Counted from the first letter of the stretch, positions 25,355 through 37,021 are shown. The stretch: DNA of 64,000 nucleotides from Nothopassalora personata (GCA_033816765.1 CM066292.1:2294001-2358000); one strand, 5' to 3'. The notes: generated by a model from the letters alone, not told the origin. A program made the numbers and translations.

Positions 25355-25927
25355 TCAGGAAACCCTACATAGCTCATCTACTTTGCAGCAGCCTCCTTCA
25401 TCTAGAGCATGCACCCAGAACCAGCTCTTCCGATAAGGTCTGAGAATTGCACGCCACTCCTCCTTACGCGGTGTCCCAGAAACATGCCGCAAAACATCCT
25501 CGAAGTGCTCCCGATGCTCAGTATAGAGCGGCTTGCTCCCCCACTCAACAACCGGGGAGCCTTTATCCTGGAACACAACCACGGCTTCAACGCGGTGAAA
25601 GTCTGGTAGGCTCAGTCGTCAGATCAGGTGTAGAGGCTTTGCGACTGTGATGTACTGGTGAAGGTCGAGGGATAGTCAGTGCTGAAGAATGTCGTCCGTG
25701 ATACCACGCCCGCTGTAGTCATTGACTAGCATGGTCAGGCCCTGGCTTATGTCTTTGGAGAGGTACGCGATCAAGTCGTGGCGGAAAAGCTTCGTCGTGT
25801 ACAGCAGCGGGTGGAAGCGAGATGTGTTGTAGTGAAGTTGCATCTTTCGAGCCTACGGGGCGATGAGAAGGTCGTATATCATATGCCGAAGCTCGGTCGG
25901 TAAGTTGTTGAAGTTCTGCTTGGCCAT
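25355..25927 (-). pseudogene. Decayed LPTEL-motif (F-box-like) protein gene
   Basis: One minus-strand frame runs from ATG at 25927 to a TGA at 25355, beginning MAKQNFNNLPTELRHMIYDL. This is the N-terminal signature common in fungal proteins with an F-box-like LPxELRxxIY motif. The frame is protein-like throughout (for example RFHPLLYTTKLFRHDLI and GTPRKEEWRAILRPYRKSWF). It is broken by TAG at 25853-25855, TGA at 25676-25678 and TGA at 25619-25621, all in phase. The changes are explained as CAG to TAG and CGA to TGA. Two could be hidden by introns, but the sequence between them still reads as protein. The original product was about 190 aa; the role is unknown. Confidence 0.6.
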
Positions 25928-26128
25928 GTTGGCATACCAGAATGTTTTGTACTGGTAAGCCTGAGCGCAGTGGTGACGAGTTGTTTGCAGTGTCGAAGTT
26001 GCTATTGGAAAGACGGTGATGGATATAACTCACAACGGAGTGCTGTCCGGACAGTTGGTGGAATTGGATATAAGAGGCACATGAAAATGGCATGGACTTT
26101 TGAACATCGCATATGATCTTGAGCAAAC

Positions 26129-27250
26129 TCACTTCGCAGCCACAGCATCACTAGTCGGAATAGTCCCCCCCTCTCTCAGAGCCTCAACCTGCAATTCCCT
26201 GAGATACGGAATCGCCGCCATCGCACCCTGCCTCTCCACCGTCTTACTCGCCGCCAGCGTAGCAAACTGCAACGCAGCCGCATAATCAAAGTCTTCATGC
26301 AAACTCTTCGCTCGCTGCACAGCATAAGCACCTACAAACGTGTCACCCGCAGCCGTCGTGTCCACAACATTGGCCTTATAAGCAGCCATATGACCACCCT
26401 TTCCGGAGGCGGTGGCGAAGACAAGACCTTTCTCTCCTAGCGTGATGATGACTGCGTCCCGGACGCCGAGGGACAGGAAGTGTTTTGCGAGATCCTGGAG
26501 GGAGGAGAAGGAGGACTGATCTGCAGGTCGATGAGAGAGTCCGGCGAGGATACTCGATTCGGTCTCGTTGAGAATGAGAGTGTCGATGTCCGCGTAGGCG
26601 GGCGATGGAAGTGGGACGGCGGGTGCTGGGTTCAGGATCACGCGTTTGCCACTTTTGCGGGCGAGAGCCATGTTGTGGAGGACTACGTCTAGGGGAAGTT
26701 CGAGTTGGAATACGACGATTTGACCTTCGGAGATGAGGTTCCAGCTTGGGTCTTGCGTGGAGGGAAAGGCGAAGTTGGCGTTGGCGACGAACATGATGCG
26801 GTTCTCGCCTGGTGATATGATTAGTACAAGGGGTGCTTTGAAGAGCGAAGGGAATGACCTACCCGTCTCCTCTTCGACAATGACGTTCGTCACTCCAGTC
26901 TTGCCACCTTTGAGCTTTCTCACACCACTCGAGTCGATACCTTCCTTCTGTAAGGCTTCGAAGTAGTCATTGCCAAAATTGTCGTCGCCGACTTGGCCAA
27001 CCATATGGACGTTCACATCTTCGCCAGCGAGTCGTGCAGCAGCTGGGAAGTCATACGTCAGCATATCCTCCTGCTGTGGACTACGCTGGAACATCTCACC
27101 TACTGCTTGATTGGCACCCTTGCCGCCGAGTCCAGTGTCGAATGACAAAGCGGAAAGCGTCTCGCCCGCTGCCGGTACTCGTGATGTTCTTGTGATGAAG
27201 TCGATGTTCAGAGAACCGATGACAGATACTGTCTTCGTTGTGACGGCCAT
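26129..27250 (-). CDS. RBK1: Ribokinase (PfkB family)
   Basis: Phosphorylates D-ribose with ATP to ribose 5-phosphate, feeding the pentose phosphate pathway and nucleotide synthesis; cytosolic. The protein starts MAVTTKTVSVIGSLNIDF; an in-frame upstream extension to 27349 is less likely. It carries the N-terminal PfkB signature GGKGANQAV and the C-terminal signature DTTAAGDTFVGAYA with the catalytic Asp. One 54-nt intron at 26809-26862 has donor GTAGGT, branch TACTAAT and acceptor CAG. Being a multiple of three, it leaves the frame open if unspliced. Spliced length is about 355 aa, close to yeast Rbk1. It is tandem with PWP2 (about 275 bp apart) and probably independently transcribed. Confidence 0.9.
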   Translation of the reverse strand: MAVTTKTVSVIGSLNIDFITRTSRVPAAGETLSALSFDTGLGGKGANQAVGEMFQRSPQQEDMLTYDFPAAARLAGEDVNVHMVGQVGDDNFGNDYFEALQKEGIDSSGVRKLKGGKTGVTNVIVEEETGRSFPSLFKAPLVLIISPGENRIMFVANANFAFPSTQDPSWNLISEGQIVVFQLELPLDVVLHNMALARKSGKRVILNPAPAVPLPSPAYADIDTLILNETESSILAGLSHRPADQSSFSSLQDLAKHFLSLGVRDAVIITLGEKGLVFATASGKGGHMAAYKANVVDTTAAGDTFVGAYAVQRAKSLHEDFDYAAALQFATLAASKTVERQGAMAAIPYLRELQVEALREGGTIPTSDAVAAK

Positions 27251-27525
27251 GCCGATGTCATGCAGCAGAAGCAAATACTGTGAGGAACGTAAAGTCTGTC
27301 CCGAGATCGTTCTTATCCAGAATTGGATACGCTGCTGCTGGGTGGTCAAAGGTGGTGACTTTGGTAAACGCCGGTGACGATCAAATTACCCGAGCCTCGG
27401 AATGTTCGAGCTTGCCAAAAGTCGCGGCTGACGTCACGCGTGGCTCGAAGGTATTTTGGTCTATGTCTACGACGCTGATGGTCTGACAAGGTATTCAAAC
27501 GCCTCGCTATGCATATTCCGAGTCT

Positions 27526-30500
27526 TCAGTCAAGTCCTATCCATTCCCCATAGCCGTCCGCCATCTCTTGATCCTCTTCCTCAGCTCCGCCGTTCGTGAT
27601 TGCCTTCAGTTGCACCGGGCCAGAGACTCGTCTGGGCTGCGCGAGCAAGTAGTCGATAGTGTGCTCATTCTGATTTGCAATCTTCATGATCTCGCCTTGT
27701 GTTCTCGCGATGGCTCGTTGCACCATCCGCACGACCTCGGCATATTCACCCTGCCGCTCCTTCAGCACTCTGCCGTGTTGGCTGAACAGGCTTTCGAGCC
27801 ACAGCAGGTTCAGTTCGAGATGTGGGCTTGAATCTGATTCCTTGGCAACAAATCGTAGGAGCCGTTCGAGGTACACCTGCGGCAGATCTCTGACAACCAA
27901 GCCGATGTCCGAGATAGCCACAGACCTGTAGACCTGCCGCACCAGCTTTTGATCACTAAGCCTAAAAGCCATGACCAGAGCTTTGAGCCACTCTCGGCGG
28001 CGCAGCGTCTCCAGCGTGCTTTCCGGTGTTACGTCAACGTCAAGATCGAACGGATCGAAGACAGCACCTGCATCTAGTGAGTACAACAACAAGCCTTCCG
28101 TACTTGCAGCACAGAACGCTCGGCCCGTGGGTGAGAAGGAGATACCGGGAACCCGAACTTCTGGGTTGGTCTTACGTTGTGCGGCATCTCCTCGCTTGGC
28201 ACCAGGGAGGCTCTTGTCCATGCGATCTTCGAGATCAGAAGCTTCACCTTGCTCATCGAGAAGTGCTTGAGGTCCAGCTTCAGTCAAGTTACGCGAGTTG
28301 AGAAACTCCTGCGTGCCTTCCAGACTGAGGTTCACGCTGACGGTGAACTTGCGCAGCAGCACTCCAGTCTCGACAGCATAGAGACACATGTACTTGCTGT
28401 TGCCGCCTGCGATCAGGACTGTGCCGTCCGCGCTGTATGCAATCGTGCCAAAGCTCTTTGTGCCAGCGACGTTCGCTGCCGTCCTCCGATCTGTGGCTTT
28501 GCGTCCGCCACTCGCATCTCTACGACCATCAAGACCAGCTTCTTGTGTTGCCTCGCTCAGGCTCCAGAATGTCAGCTGGCCATCAAGTGTGGATACTGCG
28601 ATCTGCCTTCCATCGGGGCGTACGGTGACTGCCAAGACATCGGCTTGGAGTTGAAGTGGCTCGGAAGTTTGCGTCCTGCCGAACACGGACCAGATTCTGA
28701 CGGTGCGATCCCAACTACCAGACACAAGATTGCCACTGTTCGGCGCGAATGACAAGCTGGAGACAGGACCCTCATGACCATTGAGCTGGTCGAGAAGTTG
28801 GCCAGTCTGCACGCTCCAGATGTGAATGTCGAAGTCGTCGAGTGAGCCAGCCGCCACAACCTCGCCGCTCGGGTCCACTGCGATAGAGCTGAAGCTCAAC
28901 CTCTTGGGTGCGGTGAATGTTCGGAAGCATCGATATCTGATCAAATCGAATGCTCTTACACTGCCATCGAGCGAAGCTGTGAACAGCACGTTACCACGTT
29001 TCGCGAATTCGCAGGCAGTGACGCCAGAGGTGTGCTCGGTGAAAGTGACGATACAGAATCCTGATGCCGTATCCCAGACTTTGATCTTTCCATCGTCAGC
29101 GCAAGTGATGACCCGGTCGCCAGAAGGTGAGTATGTGAGCGCATTCATGCTGTCAAAGTGTCCTTGCTGCTTGAGTATGTATGATTCGCTATGCCACTCC
29201 CACACCAAAAGCTGCCCGAGTGCGGATGAACCAAACGCCAGCCACAGCCCACTGGGATCTATTGAGACAGTGTCGACGTTTGATGCTGATATCGACAGTT
29301 TGTGAATCTCTGAAAAGTTTGGCAGCTCGTGCAGCATGAAAAGTCCGTTGGAGAAGCCTGTCACGAGCAAATTTGATGAAGGGTGGAAAGCCGCGGTCGT
29401 CAGATGAGCTTGATCCTGGAAGAAATAATGCCGCTCGCTGATTCGCCATCGTTCGTCTTCTTCGCGAATGTTGTCGGGATCAGCATCTGGCGAAGGCAAG
29501 TACTGCCACTGGAAAAGTGCGCCGTCTTTGGACACTGTGTAAATTGTTTCTTGGTCTTTGCTGAACCATGCAGCATGGACAGCCGTTCTGTGACCTGCAA
29601 GCACAGTTGGGGTGAAAGCTTCTTCTGGATCTAGACTCCATATCCGCGCTGTCAGATCCTTGCTGGCGGTCAAGAAAAAGCGCGAATCGCTGCTCCACTC
29701 GATGCTCTGCACCGTGTCGTGGTGACCGGTATACTGTCTATAGCGTACGAAAGGCGCAAACTCCAGCCCGTCGCCATGATCGCCGTCCGCAGCTTCGGTA
29801 GATCCTGGAGTGGAGGGCGTCTTCCAGACTTCGATCTTCCTGCCCAGGCCGACAGCAAAGTGTTTGCCACTTGGTGAGAAAGTCAATGCCGAGACGGGAC
29901 TCTTCAATGAGAAGTGATATAGCACAATCTTCCGCTGGAAATGCGAAAGGATGGCATGACCTTGCTCGTCGACAGTGAGAAGTAATTGGCCTTCGGGATG
30001 GAGTGCTATTCGTGATATGTTCAGTCGGTGGGAGAAAGGAAGAGTGTGCGATTGGTTGTTCTTCAAGTCGAAGACACTGACTCGGTTGCCGACCGGCGAC
30101 AGAAGTGTCTTGCCATCGTTCGTGTAGACGAGATTGCCCTTCCTGTAGACTGTGCCCAGCAGATTCGAGAACTACGCTTCTTGTCAATGTTAGTCCCTAT
30201 GAGCTTGCTTGTGGTCCTGATTCCAGAACTGCAGACAAATGAGGAGAAAGCCGCGATCACATCGATGCAAGATTGGATTGTTTGCATGTGCAGGCTGGAT
30301 GGAAGAGGTTGACATCACGAGCATCACCGCGTGCAGCCATGTCATGAGGCGCAACCTGATCTACGCAGCTCAGAGCTTGAGCACGCAGTGGAGCGATATG
30401 CGCACCGTTGCATCGCGTAACGGCATTTCACAGTCTCCCGATGGTAGCCCACCCATTGCACTGCTTCATGGCATATGTTGAATTTTGGCGTCTTTGAGAG

Positions 30501-30582
30501 CTGGTTTGCCTCTTTCGTCTGCAGTACTTGGTCGTGGGTCGTTATGACGGGTATGTGATCGTACCTTGAAATCGGTCTTCAT
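27526..30582 (-). CDS. PWP2: PWP2, U3 snoRNP / small-subunit processome WD40 protein
   Basis: Pwp2 (Utp1) is a subunit of the UTP-B complex of the nucleolar small-subunit processome, needed for 18S rRNA processing. Exon 1 is only 18 nt (30565-30582, MKTDFK). A 393-nt intron (30172-30564, donor GTACGA, branch ACTAAC, acceptor TAG) leads to exon 2, which continues FSNLLGTVYRKGN, matching the conserved Pwp2 N-terminus. Exon 2 encodes two sets of WD40 repeats (for example VSGSWDRTVRIWSVFGRTQ) and, near the C-terminus, the Utp12 domain (AISDIGLVVRDLPQVYLERL). The total is about 887 aa, versus about 920 in yeast. It is divergent from the CDC12 septin gene, sharing an intergenic region of about 400 bp. 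The long first intron could hide a second small exon. Confidence 0.95.
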
Positions 30583-30981
30583 AGTTTTTCCAGCAGTGGC
30601 TGACGACGATTCTGACTGAATATCAAGGACAGATTAAGGACCGTGTGTAGACCCGTACAGCAGATGTACAAAAATTCGACATGGGGGGTGGAAAACTAAG
30701 TTCGTTCGCGGCCGGAATACTGCCGACTCGTTGCTTCCCGGGATAGGAGACACCTTCCACTATTCTCAACTGCACTCGCACTTGCCATTGCCATCTGCCA
30801 GCTGCGTAAACAGAGCGCGTCGTGCAAGTCATACCCCCAGACAACATCGACCGTGTCCGCCGCCCATTGGAATCTTCAGTTGGTATGTATTGCGCCGGTC
30901 CACGAGGCGATGTCGCAAGTCACTGACACTTCTTCTCCAAATAGCACTCTCCACCTCAACAACCACCTCCAACCCACCGAA
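30583..30981. promoter_or_regulatory. Bidirectional promoter region PWP2 / CDC12
   Basis: This 399-bp interval separates the start codons of two divergent core genes. On the CDC12 side a 5' UTR intron is likely at 30883-30944, with donor GTATGT, branch CTGAC and acceptor TAG. No TATA box or named factor site is claimed. Confidence 0.5.
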
Positions 30982-32232
30982 ATGTCCGAATCGCCCTCCC
31001 CGATTGGCATTGCCAATGTATGTATCATATGCGCAGCTACACCCACCGTCACTGACACTGTCCTAGCTCCCCAACCAGCGTCACAAAATCGTAGCCAAGC
31101 GCGGTGCTGCCTTCACGATCATGGTCGCAGGTGAATCCGGCCTCGGAAAGACCACCTTCATCAACACCCTCTTCAGCACGACTATCAAGAACTATGCCGA
31201 CCACCGCCGCCGTCACGCCAAGCAGGTCGACAAGACCGTCGAGATCGAGATCACCAAGGCCGAATTGGAAGAGAAGTTCTTCAAAGTCCGCCTGACCGTC
31301 ATCGACACACCCGGCTTCGGCGACTACGTCAACAACAGAGACAGCTGGCAGCCCATCATCGAATTTCTCGACGACCAGCACGAGAGCTACATGCTCCAAG
31401 AGCAGCAGCCAAAGAGAACCGAAAAGATAGATTTGAGAGTACACGCGTGCCTGTACTTCATTCGCCCGACAGGACACACACTCAAGCCATTGGACATCGA
31501 GGTCATGAAGCGTCTGTGCACCCGTGTCAACCTAATTCCAGTCGTCGCAAAGGCAGACACCCTCTCACCAGCAGATCTCGCCAGGTTCAAGCACCGAGTG
31601 AGTACCCATCCCCAAATTGAAAGTCGGTACTGAGCTGCTGACACTGCTTTACGCAGATTCGCAACGTAATTGAAGCTCAAGGCATCAAAATATACACTCC
31701 ACCGCTCGAGGAAGACGACGAAGCCGGCTTGCAGCACGCTCGTAGCTTGATCTCTGCCATGCCGTTCTCCGTGATAGGATCCGAGCGAGACGTCAGCACC
31801 CCCGATGGCCGCACAGTCAAGGGCCGCCAGTACGCCTGGGGCGTCGCCGAGGTTGAGAATGAAGAGCACTGCGATTTTAAGAAGCTGCGCGCCATCCTCA
31901 TCCGTACACACATGCTGGACCTGATCCACACTACTGAGGAGAATCACTATGAGGCATACCGGGCACAGCAAATGGAGACGCGAAAGTTTGGCGAGGCGCG
32001 CCCACGCAAGCTGGACAACCCGAAGTTCAAGGAAGAGGAAGAGCAGCTCAGAAAGCGCTTCACTGAGCAAGTTAAGGTCGAAGAGCAGCGCTTCAGGCAG
32101 TGGGAGCAAAAGCTCATTTCTGAGCGCGATCGCCTCAACAAGGACCTCGAGCAATCTCACGCTGTTATTAAACAGCTGGAGGCTGAGGTTGAGGGTCTGC
32201 AAGGCAGTATGAGCCGTACAGGTCGTCGCTAG
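30982..32232 (+). CDS. CDC12: Septin CDC12 (AspC-type)
   Basis: A GTP-binding septin that assembles into hetero-oligomeric filaments at septa and hyphal tips. Three exons: 30982-31017, 31067-31597 and 31657-32232. Introns are 49 nt (GTATGT, CTGAC, TAG) and 59 nt (GTGAGT, CTGAC, CAG). The protein is 380 aa: the short N-terminus MSESPSPIGIANLPNQRHKI, P-loop GESGLGKT, switch region DTPGFGD, G4 motif AKAD, the septin unique element (GRQYAWGVAEVENEEHCDF), and a C-terminal coiled coil (KFKEEEEQLRKRFTEQVKV). The short N-terminus and coiled coil place it in the Cdc12/AspC group rather than Cdc3, Cdc10 or Cdc11. All catalytic motifs are intact. Confidence 0.95.
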
Positions 32233-33310
32233 GAGGGACCTGTATTGCCCAGATCATGAAATTCTCAGGGACTGGTGCGGTTACGCGACTGAAAAGCACG
32301 GCATGTTGCGTGGTATTGTTGCAGTGCATGACGCGCTGCTTTGCTTTTGGACTGCGAAGATACCTGATACTGGTTCCATTTGTTAAGCGACGGCGCGGTT
32401 GGTATGATCAGAGTAGTGTAATTACAGGAAGTCAGTCAGAATCTACAGTCTTTTGCACAGAAGGTAACGGCTCGAAGTGACTGCCCGCTCCACCACGATC
32501 GACAGGCCACACTATACCGACGTCCCGACATTTCGCATGCTTGGTTACTACATCACCGTCCCGATATCTTTCTACAGTTCACGCAGCTTTAGTTGGACGC
32601 CCTTTCAGCACCTCCGAACCAGCCCATCGCCGCGGAGGATTACTGCATTTCACTGCTTCATGGTCAATGCCTAAGCATTTCCGCAGCTTTCCACGATCAC
32701 AGCTTTTCGCCACGGGACGCCTGTTTCCACCGGAGGGTATCGCTTTGCTTTCGAGCACGTGTCCTTAGTCATGGGATACGTGCTAGATGTATAAAGCAAC
32801 TCGTCACTCCTCGATTCTTGATCTTCCGCCCAGTGTCAAGATCTACGGCCCACACCACTTGGCGTCGCCGCCGTCTGGCCCTTGAGGGCAAGGATAATAA
32901 TGTGATTGCAAGATTTTGTCCCTGCTGGGTCATCGAGGACGCCCCACCCGGTATTTCTCTCCCCAGGACACGGGTCTACAGACCCTCGACCACAGCCTCC
33001 AGCTGTTTGATGGCGGCGACGGGGATTGGTGATGGGGTGTAGGGTTGGAAATGTCTATATTGCCTGAAGCTTTGGCTCCTGCTCGTGCATCATATCATTC
33101 AGGAAGGAACAGTACCCTTCTTCGGCTTGGACTCACTTTGCTGGGAACAGTGACAGTCCACTTTATTTTCGTAGGTAATGAAAGGTGTATGTCTACAATG
33201 ATGTTCATCGTGCCGAGAGAAGAAGTTGTCGCCTGAGGCACCACCACTGGACCAAAACCCGCACCCCACTTCCTCCTCCCGCAACATCAACACCAAAGAT
33301 GTAACACAAA
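32233..33310. other. Intergenic CDC12 to WD40 gene, no gene seen
   Basis: About 1.1 kb of normal composition. The longest frame (32593-33042, plus) has no recognisable domain and unconvincing composition. The segment holds the CDC12 3' UTR and the promoter of the next gene. Confidence 0.45.
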
Positions 33311-34279
33311 ATGCCATCAACACCACCCTTTCCCACAACACCTCTCGCACGTCTAACCGATCACAAAGGTCCCGTACACGCAATCACATTCTCAGCAGGA
33401 ACAGGTCAATACATTCTCACCGGCTGCCAGGATCGCCAAGTCCGACTCTTCAACCCAAATACCAAAAGACTCATCCAAACATACTCGGCCCATGGCTACG
33501 AAATTCTCGATCTCGCAGTGAGCGAAGACAACGCCCGCTTCGTCTCTGGTGGTGGGGATAAGACAGTCTTTCTCTGGGACGTTGCCACCGCCGTGGCAAC
33601 TCGACGCTTCGCGGGCCATGCGGGACGTGTCAACGCCGTCGCATTTGGCGGTGAAGGCGATGGCGTTGTGGTGAGTGGGAGTTTTGACGGGACTGTGAAA
33701 GTCTGGGATACGAGGTCGAGGAGTGACAGGGCCATTATGACTTTTTCTGAGGCCAAGGATGCGGTCTCGAGCATTGCTGTGCACGGACATGAAGTTTTTG
33801 CTGGCTCTATTGATGGGCGGGTTCGAGTCTACGATCTGGCTATGGGACATGTCGATACGGATGTTGTGGCGCCAGGGAAGGGCGTTACGAGTGTTGTGCC
33901 GACGAAGGCTGGGGATGGGTATTTGGTCAGCTCGCTGGATAGTAAGCTGAGACTGATGGATCGACCAACTGGAAAATGTTTGCAGACGTTTGCCGATGAG
34001 GAAGGGTTCAAGAATGAGACGTATAGGATGAGGAGCGCATTAGCGATGGGTGACGCGTATGCGTTCAGTGGGAGCGAGGATGGAAGAGTGGTCGTGTGGG
34101 ATGTGCTGACGGGCGATGTGGTCCATCGACTTTGGCACACAGAGCAGAGTGCCTCAGGAGAGAGTGAAGCTCGCAGCAAGAAGGACGTGGTCAGTGCCGT
34201 TGCGTGGAATCAGTTGAGGAGACAATGGGCCAGCGCTGGTGGTGACGGGACTGTAATAGTATGGGGACTCGCGGAGTGA
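33311..34279 (+). CDS. WD40 repeat protein, WDR83/MORG1-like
   Basis: A single-exon 322-aa protein made almost wholly of WD40 repeats forming one propeller. It starts ATPLARLTDHKGP-like near the N-terminus (PLARLTDHKGPVHAITFS). Repeats show the GH...WD pattern, for example SGGGDKTVFLWDVATAVATR and SGSFDGTVKVWDTRSRS; the last repeat ends GGDGTVIVWGLAE. Length, single propeller and the N-terminal phrase fit WDR83 (MORG1), a MAPK scaffold that is also found in spliceosomal complexes in animals. Other small WD40 proteins cannot be fully excluded. The predicted location is cytosol or nucleus. Confidence 0.8.
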   Translation: MPSTPPFPTTPLARLTDHKGPVHAITFSAGTGQYILTGCQDRQVRLFNPNTKRLIQTYSAHGYEILDLAVSEDNARFVSGGGDKTVFLWDVATAVATRRFAGHAGRVNAVAFGGEGDGVVVSGSFDGTVKVWDTRSRSDRAIMTFSEAKDAVSSIAVHGHEVFAGSIDGRVRVYDLAMGHVDTDVVAPGKGVTSVVPTKAGDGYLVSSLDSKLRLMDRPTGKCLQTFADEEGFKNETYRMRSALAMGDAYAFSGSEDGRVVVWDVLTGDVVHRLWHTEQSASGESEARSKKDVVSAVAWNQLRRQWASAGGDGTVIVWGLAE

Positions 34280-34514
34280 ACATTTGCTGCAGTTCTCAGC
34301 GCGAAAGTTGCTGTGCTCGTGGAGCCATACATCGACCACATTGTTCCGACTTTTGAGGAGGCGTTCCTACAGCATTGAGCAAGGATTGACTAGAACCTTC
34401 AACGCCATCTCGAGCGAACGCGCTTCAAAGCACGCCCGATACCACGCTGTCCGTCAACATGTCAAACCGCGTTGGCCTAGATTCGAGTCGAACAACACGA
34501 TCGCAATCACCAAG

Positions 34515-35127
34515 ATGTCGAACAAGACCACCATCTCCTTCTTCACTTTGCCGGCAGAGCTTCCCTACGACATCTGCAACTTGGTCGCTGCACTGGACCA
34601 ACCTAGACCGCCCTGTGTCATTACGCCTGACTATCGCTGGATGCCCAGCTCCCACAATTGGTCAAGTGGGTCGGCGAATGAGAATAGAGTTATTATGGCG
34701 CGCTATCACCGCAAGAATGCCATGATACTGGCTGGAAATGACTTAGCCGCGAGAGAAGGACCTGTGGCCTCGAGATTTCCTCAATCCCCGCTTGTCGTTA
34801 ACAAAAGAAGTCCGGCTGACTGTATGCTGGCTGAAGTGCCACATTTCGCTCGCTGATGGCAAGAACGACTTGCAGGAAAGCAAGTGTCAGGTGTATGCAA
34901 CCAAGCAGAGCAATGCTGGCGAGTGGCCAGAGGAAGATCATGACTGCATAAGAGCAGTCTCTGAATACTTAATCGAGCCTACCAGAGAAAGAGACGACGG
35001 GATCGTCTCTTTCACGACCGAGGATTGCGTCTCCAAGCATCATGTGCGCTGGCAGAATACCGAAACCCGGAGCGACGTCTTCTCCGGATCGATGCTAAAG
35101 GTTCACCCACACTGCACAAAGATTTAA
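34515..35127 (+). pseudogene. Hypothetical protein with LPAEL motif, frame disrupted
   Basis: A first frame from ATG 34515 (context AAGATGTCG) to 34856 encodes MSNKTTISFFTLPAELPYDI, again the F-box-like LPxEL start seen at 25927. A second frame with coding character covers about 34770-35127 (FLNPRLSLTKEVRLTVCW, then CIRAVSEYLIEPTRERDDGI, stop at 35127). The two frames differ by one position and overlap near 34770-34856, and no credible intron joins them. This looks like one gene of about 200 codons with a frameshift. It could instead be two partial exons or a sequencing error. Function unknown. Confidence 0.45.
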
Positions 35128-35757
35128 TTTGTCCTCGGATCGTCACCATGAGGGAGCGGAATACCTTCGAACGCCTCGGACATATGGCCGGAGGGAAGGC
35201 GGTTAATATTATTCAATGCAAAACGTCGCTCTTATGCACACTTCAACGGAGCCAGCTATTGGCAATAGTCCAGCTGGAGAAGCAGTGCAAAGCGGCCGAG
35301 CGGTCGATGCAGGAGAAACGTCCTCATGCCAGGCCGCACTTTACCGAGAGCTGCTGACACGGCCCGGGTATGGCCGAGTACTGGCGGAAACGCTGTTGCT
35401 GTGTCGTCGGGTTCGATGCTTCGTTTTGCACGGCAACGTATGCGAGCTGTCGCCTTCGCTTTAATTTGAAACGAATTCCTGAGGCCTGCCGGAAAGAGCA
35501 GCCTCTCGTAGATCCTCCGTTCAAGGAATGCTACTTCACCGAAGATTTACATACAATACTAGATGACAGTTCCGCGTACCTGCTCCTCTGGCAGTCGCAC
35601 TTTTTCCACTCTATGCGAACGCCAGAATGCGTGTTGGCCGTGTATCTTACAACCCTTGACGCCTTGACACCACGCTGCGGCTTGCACTGTAACTCACAGC
35701 AAGCCCCTTCGCCCCCAAGAGTCACAAACCCAAATGCTCTGGTATGGTCTACCCTTC
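35128..35757. other. Intergenic, no supported gene
   Basis: A 132-codon plus-strand frame at 35370-35768 overlaps the end of the transporter gene on the other strand and shows no domain. It may be gene debris. Nothing else is visible. Confidence 0.4.
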
Positions 35758-37021
35758 TCATGACTTGAGCGAGTCCTTCATGCTCTGGCTGCTCGCGCTC
35801 GATACTGGGAGCACGCTGCCACCCTTCTTGTCTGCCTCTTTCTGCCAGATCTTGGCAACTGCATAGACCAGTCCTGAAATGAAACCAAGGAAGATAGCGG
35901 AAACGGACGGGAAAGTGACTGGGGCATCGAAGAAAACGAGACCAGAAATCGCGATTGGTAGCTTGTTGAGCGCGCCAACCATGGAGTAGGTAGTCGAAGA
36001 GGTGACACGGACGCACCAGGCGCTGGTGTAAGAGATGAAGATGGAGGACAGACCCGTGAAGATCATGGCTGCGAGCATCGTGGTTTGGCGGCCGGGTGGG
36101 AAGTTGACGGCGAGGTTGGCAGGCGACCAGTCTTCGAGGAGGAGCGATGCGATGAGGAGGATGGGAATGGAGAGTAAGTTGTTGTAGAACATGGCTGGAA
36201 AGATGTTAGGTATGATTTCGTCAGGGGTCTACCACACTCACTGTCGAAGTCCTTGAAGTTTGTCAGCTTGATTCTCTTCCTCATGCCGAGAACGTAGCCA
36301 GCTGAGCAGAAGCAGTTAAGTGCCATCCAGATGTACCCAGAATTCAGAGTCGCAATCTTCTCGGCAGCTGCTGGGTCCAGCGCGTCACCGCCGTGGCTTG
36401 ACAGGGCATGTGTGATATCTGCCCACGCAGCAATGACACTGCTCAGAACCATCAAGCCGAAGCTGAGAAGTGCCATTCCTCCAACGTGTCCACCGAACCA
36501 TAGCACCTCTCCATATGCAATCAGGATGATGGTCAAGTTCTTGAAGATGGTGTAGACGGGAATGCTCAGGAACTGCAGCGCCTTGATCGAGGTGTAGATC
36601 ATGCCGATGAGGAGCAGCGAGACGGGGAACCATTTCCGTGCTTCGTCCGTGTTGAAGTCGCGATATGTGATGACGCCCATGGCCTTGCCGGTGGAGATTG
36701 CAATGATGCAGACAACCGACTGTCCTCGGTCAGCCGCGCGCAGGCATTCTACCTGGCTGAGTGGGTGCTTACCTGCACAGCCAACAGAAAGAAGCTCAAA
36801 TTCCAGCCGGTACCATTCACACAGTACTTGTTGCTCACTGTCATGAGAATGCTGCTCCCACAGTAGGCGAAGATACTGAACACCGGGTTGTTCGTGATGC
36901 TGAGGGTGGGCGCCATGACTGACGACGGCGCGGGTGATCGTGTCTGACGCGCTTCGAATGCACCCTCCGGCTCTCTCTCTCCCAGCTCAATGGCGAAATC
37001 CCTCTTCTTGTCGTCGGTCAT
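35758..37021 (-). CDS. VRG4: GDP-mannose transporter, Golgi
   Basis: Imports GDP-mannose into the Golgi lumen in exchange for GMP, for mannosylation of proteins and lipids; essential in yeast. Three exons on the minus strand: 36773-37021, 36242-36719 and 35758-36194. Introns are 53 nt (GTAAGC donor) and 47 nt (GTGAGT donor). The spliced product is about 387 aa: hydrophilic N-terminus [16 protein letters not shown], then about ten membrane segments. Family landmarks include [56 protein letters not shown] across the second junction, and [18 protein letters not shown] containing the GALNK nucleotide-sugar motif. The start at 37021 is the first ATG of the frame. Confidence 0.95.

Noticed and set aside
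20161..27250. Secondary-metabolite cluster around the P450
   Set aside because: No backbone synthase, transporter or cluster regulator is nearby. The neighbours are housekeeping or hypothetical genes.
32593..33042. 149-codon plus-strand frame between CDC12 and the WD40 gene
   Set aside because: No domain, biased composition and no supporting signals; treated as chance.
35370..35768. 132-codon plus-strand frame overlapping the end of VRG4
   Set aside because: It overlaps a certain gene on the other strand and shows no recognisable domain. Part of it might be gene debris, but this is not supportable.
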